DNA of 42,882 nt, taken from positions 1-42,882 of the forward strand of contig JAKTNK010000015.1 in NCBI GenBank assembly GCA_029593465.1, given 5' to 3'. Below, one piece after another: positions 32,775 to 42,827 of this stretch. Position numbers and translations under genes: made by a program. How positions within the stretch are numbered: position 1 is the stretch's first letter; each line of letters opens with the position of its first letter. The stretch is from Streptococcus suis. GTDB taxonomy: Bacteria; Bacillota; Bacilli; Lactobacillales; Streptococcaceae. The notes beneath the pieces are model-generated. The model was given only the letters and a program-made list of their open reading frames with translations, made no database searches and was not told where the DNA came from.

Positions 32775-35045
32775 CTAGTGATAAGGGATTGTTAGATGTG
32801 ACTGGTCAAGGTCGATGCTTAGTTGGTAATCTGAATTATCACGAATGGTGTGCTCAAAGTCGGTGGTATAAAGCAGTATTTGTAGCTGGTCGCCAGCTCT
32901 TAAACGATAGATACTTGGCTGTAAGGCTAAGGTGATGGTCATCCATTGGCCAGGCGTAACTGCTTTGATGGTCAGAAGATCCTCACGATTTTGAAGATTC
33001 AGATGGCCTTTGCTAATTAAGCGCTGTTTGGCAGCTTTGTAAGGGAGTTCTTTTAAGGCTTCCATTTGGAAGAAACGCCCATTATCAACGGTATTGCTGA
33101 TAATCCTTGGCAGGGGCTGGAGTTGTTTTTTCGTTCCCATTTCAAGTAGCTGCGCTGATAATAAGCCTCGATTAGTGCTTGATTGTAGCATAAGGGTCAA
33201 TTCAGCCCGGCCGTTGAGGAGGATATCCTCATCTAGGGTGAGATTGAGGACAACAGCATTGGCCTTTCCTTCATAAAGGTCTGCTTTAAAGGTATTAAAA
33301 TCCTTGCCGTAGCGCTCAAAATCAGCTTTGGCATAGTGGTTAGTGATAACTCTCTGGCCAGTGCCTAGAGGCAATTGCTTGGTTTTGTGACTTCCGAAAT
33401 CGTTGAGTTCTGTCCAAGTCTGTTCAGCAGTATTATCTTGCCAGATGATTGGTGGTAGAGAAAAGTCAGTATTTTGTCCTAGAATGACCTTACTGAGAAG
33501 CGCATTCATACTTTCTCTGAAGTCGATAGATTGCCAAGCATTCATGTAAACGTGAGCTCCGTGGTGGAGGAAGAGGTGTTTTGATACCCCTTCTGGTAGG
33601 GCATGATACATGTTGTAAACATGGATTGGCTTAACGTTCCAATCCTGCGTTCCATGAGTAAAGACAACCTGTGCTTTGACCTTATCGGCATGAATAAGGT
33701 AATTGCGATTGTGCCAAAACTGACTATAATCGCCGCTATCGCGCATAATCGCGCTACTTTGTTGCTTGAGAAAGTCCTGATAGGCAGCATTGTGTTGGAG
33801 ATAGACGCCAGGGGCTAAGTTACGTGAGTAAGTGAACTCTGTCAGCGTGTCCAAATCTTCACCGGGGTAGCCACCAGGGCTGGTGATAAGGCCATTTTCA
33901 CGATAGTAGTTGTACCAAGATGAGATACCAGCTTCTGCGATAATGACTTCTAGGCCATCAACACCAGTTGTTGCTAAAGCATTTGACATGGTTCCGAGGT
34001 AGGACAAACCGGTTGTAGCCACCTTACCAGTCGCCCAGTTAGCCTTGATAGTGTGTGTGCGACGACGGTTTGTAAAGGCCGTTGCACGTCCATTTAGCCA
34101 ATCAATGACGGCTTTGTAGGCCTCTACTTGTTGATAGTCCCCTGTCGTCATAAAACCGTCAGATTGTAGGGTGCCAATTCCTGAGACATAGACGTTGGCA
34201 AAACCTCGCGCCAGCATGTAATCATTGAGGGTGTAACTGTTGGTATAGAGGAAGGTTTCTTCGGTGTCGTCAACTTCTGAAGCGGTATTATCAGAGGATA
34301 CCAATGTGATGCTCTCAGTTTTGACCGTAATCGTCCCACTGTCTTTAACCAGTAGGTCTCCCTCCATACGGTGTGTCAACTTGTCACTAGCTGGTTCATT
34401 AACCCCTTGATGATAAGGGCTAGCGGTCATCATGACAGGGAGTTGTCGATGGGTTTTAGGTCTGATGATGGAAACTTTGACGAGGTCGCTTCGGCCATCA
34501 CTATCAGTGTCCACACAGGTATCCACATAGACAACTTCTTTGATGGTATCAGACGTATCAAAGGTTGCTAAACTTTTGCCATTGAAATAGACGTAATCAT
34601 TGGTGACGGGGATTAGGTTTTGGGCGACCAATTGATCAATCAAGGTATTACCAGACTTGGTTCTAGTTGCGAGTAACTGATAGAGGGGGAGAATCGGGTC
34701 ATCTGATGTGATGGGAAAGGCAATATCCTCAATCATCTGAGCAGTATCTGTGAAGTCAACATGGGGAATAAACCCCAACAGTTGTAGGGCAATGGTCTGG
34801 AATTGCTGCTTTGTTAAGGGGCGATTTGATTGGAAAAACTGTTCTAAGTTTGTCTCAAAATCAGCAATCATGGTTGAAAGCGCATCATCGGTCTGTTTGA
34901 ATTGCAAGGCTAGTATCCGACGAATCACTGCTTCGAGATTATCCTTGAGCGTCTGAGTCTTAGCAACCTCAAAGCCAAGTGATAGGAGTTCGGTCATCGC
35001 CTGATCAGCAGATGTTGGGATGTAGCTGTATTGATTATACTTCAT
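32775..35045 (-). CDS. pepX: X-prolyl dipeptidyl aminopeptidase
   Basis: This 756-aa serine peptidase (family S15) removes X-Pro dipeptides from the N-terminus of peptides. The N-terminal helical dimerisation domain of PepX occupies about 1-150. The nucleophile motif GLSYLGT places the catalytic serine at 348, as in the lactococcal enzyme. The aspartate is in THGTQDWNV and the histidine in LHHGAHVY. The length matches streptococcal PepX. The ATG has GGAGGAG upstream. It is divergently transcribed from the aquaglyceroporin gene, with overlapping promoters. Confidence 0.96.
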   Translation of the reverse strand: MKYNQYSYIPTSADQAMTELLSLGFEVAKTQTLKDNLEAVIRRILALQFKQTDDALSTMIADFETNLEQFFQSNRPLTKQQFQTIALQLLGFIPHVDFTDTAQMIEDIAFPITSDDPILPLYQLLATRTKSGNTLIDQLVAQNLIPVTNDYVYFNGKSLATFDTSDTIKEVVYVDTCVDTDSDGRSDLVKVSIIRPKTHRQLPVMMTASPYHQGVNEPASDKLTHRMEGDLLVKDSGTITVKTESITLVSSDNTASEVDDTEETFLYTNSYTLNDYMLARGFANVYVSGIGTLQSDGFMTTGDYQQVEAYKAVIDWLNGRATAFTNRRRTHTIKANWATGKVATTGLSYLGTMSNALATTGVDGLEVIIAEAGISSWYNYYRENGLITSPGGYPGEDLDTLTEFTYSRNLAPGVYLQHNAAYQDFLKQQSSAIMRDSGDYSQFWHNRNYLIHADKVKAQVVFTHGTQDWNVKPIHVYNMYHALPEGVSKHLFLHHGAHVYMNAWQSIDFRESMNALLSKVILGQNTDFSLPPIIWQDNTAEQTWTELNDFGSHKTKQLPLGTGQRVITNHYAKADFERYGKDFNTFKADLYEGKANAVVLNLTLDEDILLNGRAELTLMLQSSTNRGLLSAQLLEMGTKKQLQPLPRIISNTVDNGRFFQMEALKELPYKAAKQRLISKGHLNLQNREDLLTIKAVTPGQWMTITLALQPSIYRLRAGDQLQILLYTTDFEHTIRDNSDYQLSIDLDQSHLTIPYH

Positions 35046-35086
35046 AGAAAAGTCTCCTCCGCGTCAAATGTTTTTTTGTGATAAGC

Positions 35087-35115
35087 TTTACATTATTCAT
35101 TATACTTGATAAAAT
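35087..35115 (+). promoter_or_regulatory. Aquaglyceroporin gene promoter
   Basis: TTTACA (35087-35092), 17-bp spacer, TAAAAT (35110-35115). The predicted start is near 35122, so the ATG at 35121 cannot be the normal start codon. Confidence 0.72.
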
Positions 35116-35127
35116 GGTGAATGTCGA
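35099..35127 (-). promoter_or_regulatory. pepX promoter, overlapping the divergent promoter
   Basis: Minus strand: TCGACA (35127-35122), 17-bp spacer, TATAAT (35104-35099). It shares 17 bp with the plus-strand promoter at 35087-35115. Confidence 0.7.
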
Positions 35128-35168
35128 AAAAGAAAAAAACAGACGACATTGAAAGGATAATTCAAAAC

Positions 35169-36020
35169 ATGGATGTTACATGGACTGTAAAATATCTTAC
35201 AGAATTTCTTGGGACAGCCTTCCTTATCATTCTAGGTAACGGGGCTGTTGCAAACGTTGAGTTAAAAGGCACAAAAGGTCATGCCAGTGGTTGGTTGACT
35301 ATCGCTGTTGGTTATGGTATGGGGGTTATGATTCCTGCTCTTATGTTTGGAAATGTCTCTGGTAACCACATCAACCCAGCCTTCACCCTTGGATTAGCAG
35401 TATCTGGTTATTTCCCTTGGGCACACGTGGCACCTTACATTGTGGCACAAATCCTTGGTGCTATTGCCGGTCAAGCTGTCGTAGTTGCTGCTTATCGCCC
35501 TTACTATCTGGCAACTGAAAATCCAGGCCATATCTTGGGCTCATTCTCAACGATTTCATCTCTTGATACAGATATTGTTGAGACTCGTAAAGGTGCTCAA
35601 ATCAATGGCTTCATCAATGAGTTCTTCGGTTCCTTTGTTCTCTTCTTGGGAGCGATGGCAATGACGAAAAACTATTTTGGTGCTGAGGTAGCACAATTTG
35701 CTGCTAGCCAAGGTTTGAATACTACTGAAATGACTGCTAAAGTTCAACTAGGAGCTCATCTCAATGCTGGTCAAGCTGTTGCCCACATGGCCCTTGGTTT
35801 CTTGGTGATGGCTTTAGTTGCTTCACTTGGTGGTCCTACTGGTCCTGGTCTTAACCCAGCGCGTGACTTTGGTCCTCGTCTCTTGCACCACTTCTTGCCA
35901 AAATCAGTTCTTGGTGAGCATAAAGGTGGCTCAAGATGGTGGTATGCTTGGGTTCCTGTCGTGGCACCAATTCTGGCAAGTGTTGCAGCTGTTGCACTTT
36001 ACAAATTACTATACGCTTAA
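35169..36020 (+). CDS. glpF: Aquaglyceroporin (GlpF/Gla family)
   Basis: This 283-aa channel for glycerol and water has six membrane helices and both NPA boxes (GNHINPAF with NPA at 69-71, GLNPARD with NPA at 229-231). A long insertion between helices 3 and 5 (SFSTISSLDTDIVETRKG and AQFAASQGLNTTEMTAKVQL) is typical of the lactococcal and streptococcal Gla subgroup, which also passes larger solutes. The open frame extends up to an ATG at 35121, but that codon lies at the predicted transcription start and has no ribosome binding site. The ATG at 35169 follows AAAGGA (11 bases) and gives the usual MDVTWTVKYLTEFLGT start. Confidence 0.92.
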   Translation: MDVTWTVKYLTEFLGTAFLIILGNGAVANVELKGTKGHASGWLTIAVGYGMGVMIPALMFGNVSGNHINPAFTLGLAVSGYFPWAHVAPYIVAQILGAIAGQAVVVAAYRPYYLATENPGHILGSFSTISSLDTDIVETRKGAQINGFINEFFGSFVLFLGAMAMTKNYFGAEVAQFAASQGLNTTEMTAKVQLGAHLNAGQAVAHMALGFLVMALVASLGGPTGPGLNPARDFGPRLLHHFLPKSVLGEHKGGSRWWYAWVPVVAPILASVAAVALYKLLYA

Positions 36021-36032
36021 TATCTCGCCCAC

Positions 36033-36067
36033 AAAAAGCCTCTGGATTATCGTTCCAGAGGCTTTTT
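36033..36067 (+). terminator. Terminator of the aquaglyceroporin gene
   Basis: AAAAAGCCTCTGGA/TCCAGAGGCTTTTTT around a 7-nt loop. Confidence 0.92.
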
Positions 36068-36078
36068 TCGTGGAAGTC

Positions 36079-36107
36079 AAATCCCCTTGATGATATCAAG
36101 GGGATTT
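36079..36107 (-). terminator. Probable terminator of the TauE-type gene
   Basis: Perfect 12-bp stem AAATCCCCTTGA/TCAAGGGGATTT with a 5-nt loop, 6 bp beyond the stop codon on the minus strand. The T-run is short. Confidence 0.65.
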
Positions 36108-36112
36108 AGTAA

Positions 36113-37018
36113 TTAGTGTTTCTTGAGGCGTTTATCGCTTAATTGCGGTTTAAAGGAAGAGCGGATTAACATCAGCCCTGTAAAGAGCACAATGATGATG
36201 ACAAGTATTTTAAGGTTGTTGAGATTGAGATTGGCTAGAAAAGCAACGGCAATGAGAACGCCAACGATGCCCCCAAAGACCATACCAGCGTAGCCGTTCC
36301 AACTGATGCGATCGTTTTTGATAAATTGTGTTGTTGATGCCATCATAATCATAGCAGCATCAAGCATCATCACGGGCATTGCCACCGCAGGACTAAGTCC
36401 CATTAGGGAGAAAAAGATTAATTCAGGAGCATAGTTACCAAGTCCCATGGTCATCAAAACGCCAATAATAAAGTTAAAGCCAATCCCAATGATTAGCCAG
36501 ATGCCGCTTAATCCATGAGCGCTCTCAACGATGTCCGCTCCAGGATTTGACCATAAGCGATAAATCGAGATAAAGGCTGCGATAATCAATAACGTACCTA
36601 AGATACGCTGGACGGTAGGGGTATGCCAGTTTTTAGTAAGACGTGTGCCAAAGAGGGCACCGATAAAGGAGGCTCCTGCCATACTCACCAGGGTTAGTGG
36701 TTCAACATTGACCACTAAGATAAAACAGAGAGATTGGATTAAGACAGGAATCACATGAACCGCGTTCATTGTCCCAGGGAGTTGACTATCGTTGTCGATC
36801 ATTTTGGTTGCTTTAAAGAGCGTTGTTGTGGTGGCAAAAGAGCCAATCCCCAGAGTGTCCAATAAGTCTGTGACAAGTCCGATGCCAAATCCCGTCCAAA
36901 AGCGTTTAAAAGGATTGATGTGATGGGATTTGATGTGATAAATCACATAGGCTGAAATGATGATGATAGCGATTACTAAAAAAAGTTGTATAAGCTGTAA
37001 GATGATAGTACCAGTCAT
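36113..37018 (-). CDS. TauE/SafE-family membrane permease
   Basis: This 301-aa polytopic protein has about eight or nine hydrophobic helices and the duplicated TauE/SafE pattern: GFGIGLVTDLLDTLGIGSFATTTTLFKATKM in the first half, and GIGFNFIIGVLMTMGLGNYAPELIFFSLMGLSPAVAMPVMM in the second. Members export sulfite, sulfoacetate or other organic anions; the substrate here is unknown. Only a weak AAGA ribosome binding site precedes the ATG. It is monocistronic and divergent from cppA, with 125 bp between their start codons. Confidence 0.87.
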   Translation of the reverse strand: MTGTIILQLIQLFLVIAIIIISAYVIYHIKSHHINPFKRFWTGFGIGLVTDLLDTLGIGSFATTTTLFKATKMIDNDSQLPGTMNAVHVIPVLIQSLCFILVVNVEPLTLVSMAGASFIGALFGTRLTKNWHTPTVQRILGTLLIIAAFISIYRLWSNPGADIVESAHGLSGIWLIIGIGFNFIIGVLMTMGLGNYAPELIFFSLMGLSPAVAMPVMMLDAAMIMMASTTQFIKNDRISWNGYAGMVFGGIVGVLIAVAFLANLNLNNLKILVIIIVLFTGLMLIRSSFKPQLSDKRLKKH

Positions 37019-37092
37019 TCTATCATCTTACTGAAAAAAAGGTGAGAAGTAAATATCTCTGTCAAAAAAATCAGAGAAGTTGTGATAATTTC

Positions 37093-37121
37093 TTGTCAAA
37101 TAGCTTATTTTTGCATACAAT
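37093..37121 (+). promoter_or_regulatory. cppA promoter
   Basis: TTGTCA (37093-37098), 17-bp spacer, TACAAT (37116-37121), 22 bp before the start codon. Confidence 0.85.
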
Positions 37122-37143
37122 AAATAAGAATGAGGAGGACAGC

Positions 37144-37893
37144 ATGTCATTGTTTACAAATATTACCCTCAAATCTCCAGTGATAAGGGTTGAAGATAGA
37201 GATTTAAATTTAGACTTTTTACAAAAAAGTCTTGGCATGAAGTTGGTCAGTGAAGAAAATGCTCTAGCCTTTTTATCTGGTCATGCATCGTCAGATATTC
37301 GTTTCGTTATTGAAGAATCTCCAACATACCGTACGAGGGCTGCTGAAGGGACGAAGAAGTTGAATTGTGTTGTGATAAAGGCTGAAGCAGATGAAATCGC
37401 TCAGTTATTAGCTCACGGTGCGACAACTCGTCATGTCTTTAAGGGGCCAAAAGGATATGCATTTGAGACGGTATCTCCTCAGGGGGATGCTATTTTAATC
37501 CACGCTGAAGATAGGATTGAGTCCTTAGAGCAGGTGACTGTTATCGACGTTGTTCGTGATGAGCATTTTAAAGGGTTGTCAGATTTCCATGTGGAAGAAG
37601 TGGTCTTAAATGTTCCGAATCCAGAACTCAGCCAAGCGTTTTATAATGACCTTTTTGAGGGAGATTTGCCACTTAAGTTGAGCTTTGAAACAGCAGAAGG
37701 GCCAGATTTAACAATTGAGCCGCAAATGACTTGGGACATTGAATTTTTTGAGTTTCAGCTGCCTAAAAATGACGATTTAATGGTCTTATACGATTATTTT
37801 GAAGGTAAGGGCTTGGCGCCTTATATTGACAAACAAGCGCGTGTGCTGGTCGTGTCAGACCCAAGCCGCATTGAGCTTTGGTTTACTAAATAG
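37144..37893 (+). CDS. cppA: CppA family protein (putative C3-degrading proteinase)
   Basis: This 249-aa protein has the two-domain CppA organisation. Residues 1-135 fold like a glyoxalase/VOC module (LKSPVIRVEDRDLNLDFLQKSLGMKLV...), and 150-249 form a second VOC-like half (DFHVEEVVLNVPNPELSQAFYNDLF). Pneumococcal CppA was reported to degrade complement C3, yet there is no signal peptide and no classical protease motif, so a VOC-type enzymatic role is equally possible. GAGGAGG precedes the ATG at 37144; the frame extension upstream overlaps the promoter. The serine hydrolase gene follows after 6 bp, forming an operon. Confidence 0.88.
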   Translation: MSLFTNITLKSPVIRVEDRDLNLDFLQKSLGMKLVSEENALAFLSGHASSDIRFVIEESPTYRTRAAEGTKKLNCVVIKAEADEIAQLLAHGATTRHVFKGPKGYAFETVSPQGDAILIHAEDRIESLEQVTVIDVVRDEHFKGLSDFHVEEVVLNVPNPELSQAFYNDLFEGDLPLKLSFETAEGPDLTIEPQMTWDIEFFEFQLPKNDDLMVLYDYFEGKGLAPYIDKQARVLVVSDPSRIELWFTK

Positions 37894-37899
37894 AGGCTT

Positions 37900-38835
37900 A
37901 TGAAAGCAGTCCTTGAAAAAATCAATCAGCAGATGCTTGAGGGGCACTATCGAGGTGCCAGCCTAGCCATATACCGCCAAGGTCGTTGGCAAGAGCATTA
38001 CCTTGGTACCATTGATGGTGAGCGTTTGGTCTGTCCTGGTCTGGTTTATGATCTGGCGAGTGTGTCTAAGGTTGTTGGTGTCGCGACGATAGCAGCTTTT
38101 TGGCAACATCAAGGCAAACTGGACATTGACAAACCGTTACAATACTACTATCCAGCTTTTCAAGATAGTCAATTAAGCCTTCGACGCCTTTTAACGCATA
38201 CTTCTGGGATTGACCCTTTTATCCCCAATCGCCATCAATTGACGGCAGCTGAATTAACCGACGCAATCAATCAGATAGCAGTTAAACCGCATCAAGACTT
38301 CCTCTATACCGATATTAACTTCTTGCTTTTAGGGTTTATGATGGAGCACCTTTCCCAACAATCTCTATCAGAATTGTTTGCAGCGGACATTTTTCAGCCT
38401 TGGGGGATGACCCAAACCTCGTTTGGTCCACGGATGGAGGCAGTACCGACGGTAAAAGGTGTTGCCGATGGTTATGTCCATGATCCTAAGGCTAGGGTTT
38501 TAAAAGAGCATGCAGGTTCAGCGGGACTTTTCTCTACTGTGAAAGATCTTGAAAGGTTCTTGGAGCATTATTTAGAGGATGATTTTGCAGCAGACTTATG
38601 GACGAATGTAAGTCCATCTGTCACTAAAACGCGGGCTTTGGGTTGGGACTTGGATGGTGATTGGATTACCCACACGGGTTATACTGGGCCATTTATCATG
38701 GCTAATCGTCAAGCGCAACAGGCTGTTATCTTTTTGACCAATCGCACCTATGATCAGGATAATCGCACGCAGTGGATCGCTAATCGCAAGTCCTTGATGG
38801 ATGTGATAATGGCCGAGCTTGCGATGATAGGATGA
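37900..38835 (+). CDS. Serine hydrolase of the beta-lactamase/PBP4* family
   Basis: This 311-aa protein has a class C beta-lactamase-type fold: SxxK as SVSK (Ser54, Lys57), a YTD variant of the YxN motif at 136-138 (LYTDINF), and HTGYTG near residue 254 replacing KTG. HTG/HTGxTG is common in esterase-like members of this family, so it is more likely an esterase or peptide hydrolase than a beta-lactamase. There is no signal peptide, so it should act in the cytoplasm. It starts 6 bp after cppA with AGAGG and must be cotranscribed. Confidence 0.86.
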   Translation: MKAVLEKINQQMLEGHYRGASLAIYRQGRWQEHYLGTIDGERLVCPGLVYDLASVSKVVGVATIAAFWQHQGKLDIDKPLQYYYPAFQDSQLSLRRLLTHTSGIDPFIPNRHQLTAAELTDAINQIAVKPHQDFLYTDINFLLLGFMMEHLSQQSLSELFAADIFQPWGMTQTSFGPRMEAVPTVKGVADGYVHDPKARVLKEHAGSAGLFSTVKDLERFLEHYLEDDFAADLWTNVSPSVTKTRALGWDLDGDWITHTGYTGPFIMANRQAQQAVIFLTNRTYDQDNRTQWIANRKSLMDVIMAELAMIG

Positions 38836-38863
38836 TAACTTAGCCTCTTGATTATCTTAATGG

Positions 38864-38892
38864 CTACCAGCTCTCTAGAGTTGGTAGTTTTT
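38864..38892 (+). terminator. Terminator of the cppA operon
   Basis: CTACCAGCTCT/AGAGTTGGTAG (one G-U) and TTTTT. Confidence 0.87.
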
Positions 38893-38903
38893 GAGTTAAT
38901 ATG

Positions 38904-38936
38904 AAAAAACCTTACCCTGACTAGGGTAAGGTTTTT
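38904..38936. terminator. pflB terminator (bidirectional)
   Basis: AAAAACCTTACCC/GGGTAAGGTTTTT around a 6-nt loop, just after the pflB stop codon on the minus strand. Confidence 0.92.
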
Positions 38937-38939
38937 GGG

Positions 38940-41252
38940 TTAGGCATTAAGAGCATCGTCCATTGAGAGGACTTCGTGGAAGACACGTTGTGTCAATTCT
39001 GTTTTTTGCTCAGGAGTGAGGTATTTGGTATTAACACAGTACCCAGAGATACGAACGATAACATCTTCTCCATCCATGATTTTCTTGTAAACGTCATTTA
39101 AGTCCATAACGTTCAAGTTGACGTGTTGTCCACCGTTTTCGAAGTAGCCGTCGAGGATAGTCACCAAGTTTTCAACTTGCTCATCGTGTGTTTTACCAAG
39201 AGCACGAGGAGAGACTTGAGTGGTGAGTGAGATACCATCGGCAGCGTAGCTGAAATCAAGGCTTGCAAGAGAGTTCAAGTTTTGCAACCAACCACCACGC
39301 GCTTTGTTGGATGGGTTGGCACCTGGTGAGAAGAACTCTAGTTGAGACGTGTTGACACTACCATCTTCGTTGAGGTAAACACCGCGGTGAACTGGTGAGT
39401 TACCCGTTTGTTTAGAGTAGGCAACGTTTGAGGTGATGGTAAGGAGTGATACGGTTGCTTCAGCATCCTTGTAGAGTTTGTGGCTACGAAGACGAGTTGT
39501 ATAGGCTTCAATCAACCATTCTGCGAGTTCATTTGAACGAGGGTCATCTTCTCCCCAACGAGGGAAATCACCAATCGTTTCGTAATCGTAGATGTAGCCA
39601 TCTTCGTCACGGATAGGTTTGACGGTTGCGTATTTGATAGCTGATAAGGTATCAACTGTGTTGGCAAAGCCACAGATACCAAATCCCATATTGGCACGTT
39701 GACGAGATGGTAAGAAGGCCATTTGAACAGCTTCGTAATTATACTTATCAGTCATGTAGTGGATGATGTTAAGGGCATCAACGTAAGTATCTGTCAACCA
39801 GTCTAGTGATTTTTCAAAGTTAGCTTTAACGGTGTCAAAGTCAAGAACTTCATCTGTGACAGGTTCAATGTCAAAGACTTTATAGTCTTTGTGCACGTCA
39901 TCGTAACCACCGTTAAGTCCTGTTAGGAGGGCTTTAAGCACGTTAACACGGGCACCGAAGTATTGGATGTTGTGGCGTTGTTCTTCGTTTTCAGGGTCAA
40001 GTGGAGATACGCAACATGAGATACATGACATTTCACCATAACCGTCTTTGGCCATGGTTGTCACTCCTTCGTATTGGATAGAAGAGTGTTTGTGACTCAT
40101 GTGCATGCAGTAGCGACGGAAAGCGTACGGCAATTTGTCACTCCAAAGGACGGTCAAGTTTGGTTCTGGTGAGTTACCGATGTTATCAAGAGTGTTCAAG
40201 AAGCGGTAGTCCATCTTTGTAACACGGTGACGGCCATCGTTACCCATACCAGCCATAGATGTCGTGATGAAGGTTGGGTCACCTGAGTAAAGAGCATCGT
40301 AAGCTTTGGTACGAGCGAATTTGACTGTACGGAGTTTAAGGACAAAATCATCCACGAATTCTTGGATTTCTGATTCGGTGAATGTGCCACGAGCTAGGTC
40401 ACGTTCTGCGAAGATATCAAGAACGATTGGCACACGTCCAAGAGAAGTTGCAGCACCGTTGATGACACGGCAGACAGCCATAAAGGCAATGTTAACCCAT
40501 TGGATTGCTTCTTTAACGTTTTCAGCAGGGCGACGCACATCAACACCATAAAGTTCACCGAGTTTGACAACTTCACCAAGAGCCTGGTATTGAAGATTGA
40601 TTTCTTCGCGAAGACGGATAGATTCTTCATCAATTTCAGTGATGGCATTCCAGTCGTTAACTTTTTCTTGCATCAAGAAGTCAGCACCGTAAACAGCAAG
40701 ACGAGCGTAAACCCCGATAATGCGTCCGCGTGAATAAGCATCTGGCAGACCAGTAACGGTGTGAGCGTGACGAGCGCGACGGATGTTTGAAGTATAGGCC
40801 CGGAAGATACCATCGTTAACGGTTGTCACATATTTCGTGAAGATTTCATGCACAGCAGGATCTGGTTCATAACCATTTTCTTTCAAAGTGGTCTCAGCCA
40901 TACGGATACCACCTTTTGGCATGAAGTTAAGTTTAAAGAGCTCATCGTTTTGGATACCAAAAATCACTTCATTGTCTTTGTCGATGTATCCCGCAGGGAT
41001 ATCAGCGATTGAAGTAGGACAAGTGTCCATAGGGAAGCGGGTTGCCTCGTACTGTGCTTTGGTTTCTTCGATAATTTTCTTGATATGAAGTGAGCGCTCT
41101 GTCGCACCAGCTAGAAAGCTCTCATCCCCATCATAAGGCTTGTAGTTAGCTTGTACAAAGCGAGCGATACTTGCTCTTTCTTTCCAATCGTCTCCCTTAA
41201 AGCCTTCCCAAGCTTTTTCGAAAACGTCTGTGTTTGTCTTTACTGTTGCCAT
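38940..41252 (-). CDS. pflB: Pyruvate formate-lyase
   Basis: This 770-aa glycyl-radical enzyme converts pyruvate and CoA to formate and acetyl-CoA in anaerobic mixed-acid fermentation. The adjacent catalytic cysteines lie in [13 protein letters not shown] (about 413-425) and the radical glycine in [19 protein letters not shown] near the C-terminus. The conserved [23 protein letters not shown] block is intact. The activase gene is not adjacent. AAAGGAGA precedes the ATG. The promoter carries a cre site, so catabolite control is expected. It is divergent from dinB, as in related streptococci. Confidence 0.96.
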   Translation of the reverse strand: MATVKTNTDVFEKAWEGFKGDDWKERASIARFVQANYKPYDGDESFLAGATERSLHIKKIIEETKAQYEATRFPMDTCPTSIADIPAGYIDKDNEVIFGIQNDELFKLNFMPKGGIRMAETTLKENGYEPDPAVHEIFTKYVTTVNDGIFRAYTSNIRRARHAHTVTGLPDAYSRGRIIGVYARLAVYGADFLMQEKVNDWNAITEIDEESIRLREEINLQYQALGEVVKLGELYGVDVRRPAENVKEAIQWVNIAFMAVCRVINGAATSLGRVPIVLDIFAERDLARGTFTESEIQEFVDDFVLKLRTVKFARTKAYDALYSGDPTFITTSMAGMGNDGRHRVTKMDYRFLNTLDNIGNSPEPNLTVLWSDKLPYAFRRYCMHMSHKHSSIQYEGVTTMAKDGYGEMSCISCCVSPLDPENEEQRHNIQYFGARVNVLKALLTGLNGGYDDVHKDYKVFDIEPVTDEVLDFDTVKANFEKSLDWLTDTYVDALNIIHYMTDKYNYEAVQMAFLPSRQRANMGFGICGFANTVDTLSAIKYATVKPIRDEDGYIYDYETIGDFPRWGEDDPRSNELAEWLIEAYTTRLRSHKLYKDAEATVSLLTITSNVAYSKQTGNSPVHRGVYLNEDGSVNTSQLEFFSPGANPSNKARGGWLQNLNSLASLDFSYAADGISLTTQVSPRALGKTHDEQVENLVTILDGYFENGGQHVNLNVMDLNDVYKKIMDGEDVIVRISGYCVNTKYLTPEQKTELTQRVFHEVLSMDDALNA

Positions 41253-41303
41253 AAAATGTCTCCTTTAAATTCGTAACCATCAACTGTTACACTTTACAAT
41301 CCC

Positions 41304-41332
41304 ATTATAACAACAAGAAAACGATTTCACAA
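41304..41332 (-). promoter_or_regulatory. pflB promoter
   Basis: Minus strand: TTGTGA (41332-41327), 17-bp spacer, TGTTATAAT with TATAAT at 41309-41304. The leader is about 45 nt. Confidence 0.82.
41316..41330 (-). promoter_or_regulatory. Candidate CcpA cre site in the pflB promoter
   Basis: GTGAAATCGTTTTCT on the minus strand matches WTGNAANCGNWNNCW at all positions but the first. It overlaps the -35 and spacer, where CcpA binding would repress. Confidence 0.68.
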
Positions 41333-41341
41333 GCATAATAC

Positions 41342-41370
41342 TTGACATTTATCAGTTTCTTTTCTAGTAC
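41342..41370 (+). promoter_or_regulatory. Candidate plus-strand promoter toward dinB
   Basis: TTGACA (41342-41347), 17-bp spacer, TAGTAC (41365-41370). A TACAGTT/AACTGTA inverted repeat (41368-41397) lies at its start site. A TATAAT at about 41416 is an alternative. Distance to dinB is over 300 bp, so the assignment is uncertain. Confidence 0.4.
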
Positions 41371-41510
41371 AGTTTGTGAAAGATAGCTATAACTGTATTA
41401 TAAAGATAAAAAGGGGTATAATAAAGTTTGAAGTAAGGTAGTTACGGTCAATCATATTCTGTTAACAGCTAGTAAGATTTCCAAAGAATAATCACATAGG
41501 GAGCCAGTTT

Positions 41511-41621
41511 TTGCAGTCTGTTTTTAATGCTATATTTTCTGATGATGGCGATTTAAAAGAGGCTTTGAGATGGGCATATAGGTTATGGAAAGACAGCGTT
41601 TTCATAGGCGTGTTGGCTTAG
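41511..41621 (+). CDS. Possible 36-aa leader or remnant peptide upstream of dinB
   Basis: A TTG start with AGGGAG 7 bases upstream opens a frame for 36 residues (LQSVFNAIFSDDGDLKEALR then WAYRLWKDSVFIGVLA). Amino-acid use is protein-like, but no family is recognised. It may be a decayed gene end. The rest of 41253-41691 holds only the pflB and dinB control signals. Confidence 0.25.
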   Translation: MQSVFNAIFSDDGDLKEALRWAYRLWKDSVFIGVLA

Positions 41622-41691
41622 TTAGTGTTTAGAGATGACAGTTCATCGAATAAGGATGATTATTGCAATGGGGTAAGGAGTGAGGGAGCTA

Positions 41692-42786
41692 ATGTTGATT
41701 TTTCCACTGATGAATGACACGTCACGTAAGATCATCCATATTGATATGGATGCCTTTTTTGCGGCAGTGGAAGTACGAGATAATCCGAGTTTAAAAGGAA
41801 AACCGGTGATTATTGCCAAGGATCCTCGAGAAACGGGTGGGCGAGGTGTTGTTTCCACCTGTTCCTACGAAGCCAGACAATTTGGCATTCATTCTGCCAT
41901 GAGTGCCAAAGAGGCCTATGAGCGATGCCCACAAGCCATCTTTATCTCGGGGAATTACAGCAAGTACCGTGAAGTTGGTCTGCAGGTGAGGGCGATTTTC
42001 AAACGCTATACAGACCTTGTTGAGCCCATGTCTATCGATGAGGCTTACTTGGACGTGACGGCTAATAAACTACATCTGAAATCAGCTGTCAAGGTCGCTA
42101 AGTTAATTCAACACGATATCTGGAAGGAATTGCAACTGACCTGTTCAGCCGGGGTCTCCTATAACAAATTTTTGGCAAAATTGGCATCTGATTTTCAAAA
42201 ACCAGCCGGGTTGACCGTGATTGTGCCAGAAGATGCGCAAGCCTTTCTCGAGAAGCTTCCGATTGAAAAATTTCATGGGGTTGGTAAGAAAACTGTGGAA
42301 AAACTTCATGACTTAAATGTCAAGACAGGTAAGGATTTGCTACAATTATCAGAGATGACTCTGATTGATCACTTTGGAAGATTTGGCTATGATCTTTACC
42401 GCAAAGCAAGAGGGGTGTCTAATGCCCCTGTTAAGCCCAATCGGATTCGTAAATCAATCGGTAGTGAACGCACTTATAGCAAACTGCTTTACACGGATGA
42501 GGACATCAAAGCCGAATTATCAAAGAATGCAAACCGCGTCGTAGCAGAACTCATCAAACAAGAAAAACTAGGCAAAACAGTGGTGATTAAGGTTCGTTAC
42601 TCGGACTTTACAACCTTAACCAAGCGTCATACGCTCTCAGAAGCGAGCCAATCGCTAGAAGTGATTGAGCAAGAAGCGCACCGCATTTATGATGGTTTAG
42701 AAAGCACAACTGCAGGTGTCAGACTTTTAGGAGTTACGGTCACAGGGCTACGAGATAGCTCTAGAGTAGAAGACCGTTTGTTTTAG
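41692..42786 (+). CDS. dinB: DNA polymerase IV (Y-family)
   Basis: This 364-aa translesion polymerase bypasses damaged bases at low fidelity. The catalytic carboxylates are in [15 protein letters not shown] (about 14-28) and [13 protein letters not shown] (about 111-123). The helix-hairpin-helix thumb ([23 protein letters not shown]) and little-finger domain ([14 protein letters not shown] to the end) follow. The frame opens at GTG 41680, but ATG 41692 gives the usual MLIFPL-type start; the GAGGGAG site is only 3 bases away and an AAGGAG lies 11 bases away. No C-terminal beta-clamp peptide QxxLF is evident, although the end DRLF resembles one. Confidence 0.95.
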   Translation: MLIFPLMNDTSRKIIHIDMDAFFAAVEVRDNPSLKGKPVIIAKDPRETGGRGVVSTCSYEARQFGIHSAMSAKEAYERCPQAIFISGNYSKYREVGLQVRAIFKRYTDLVEPMSIDEAYLDVTANKLHLKSAVKVAKLIQHDIWKELQLTCSAGVSYNKFLAKLASDFQKPAGLTVIVPEDAQAFLEKLPIEKFHGVGKKTVEKLHDLNVKTGKDLLQLSEMTLIDHFGRFGYDLYRKARGVSNAPVKPNRIRKSIGSERTYSKLLYTDEDIKAELSKNANRVVAELIKQEKLGKTVVIKVRYSDFTTLTKRHTLSEASQSLEVIEQEAHRIYDGLESTTAGVRLLGVTVTGLRDSSRVEDRLF

Positions 42787-42827
42787 ACTCCCAATTTGTA
42801 AAATTAAGCTAGACAGAAAAAGCCATC

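Noticed and set aside
35121-35168. 16-residue N-terminal extension of the aquaglyceroporin (MSKKKKTDD...)
   Set aside because: The ATG coincides with the predicted transcription start and lacks a ribosome binding site; the downstream ATG has one and matches the family start.
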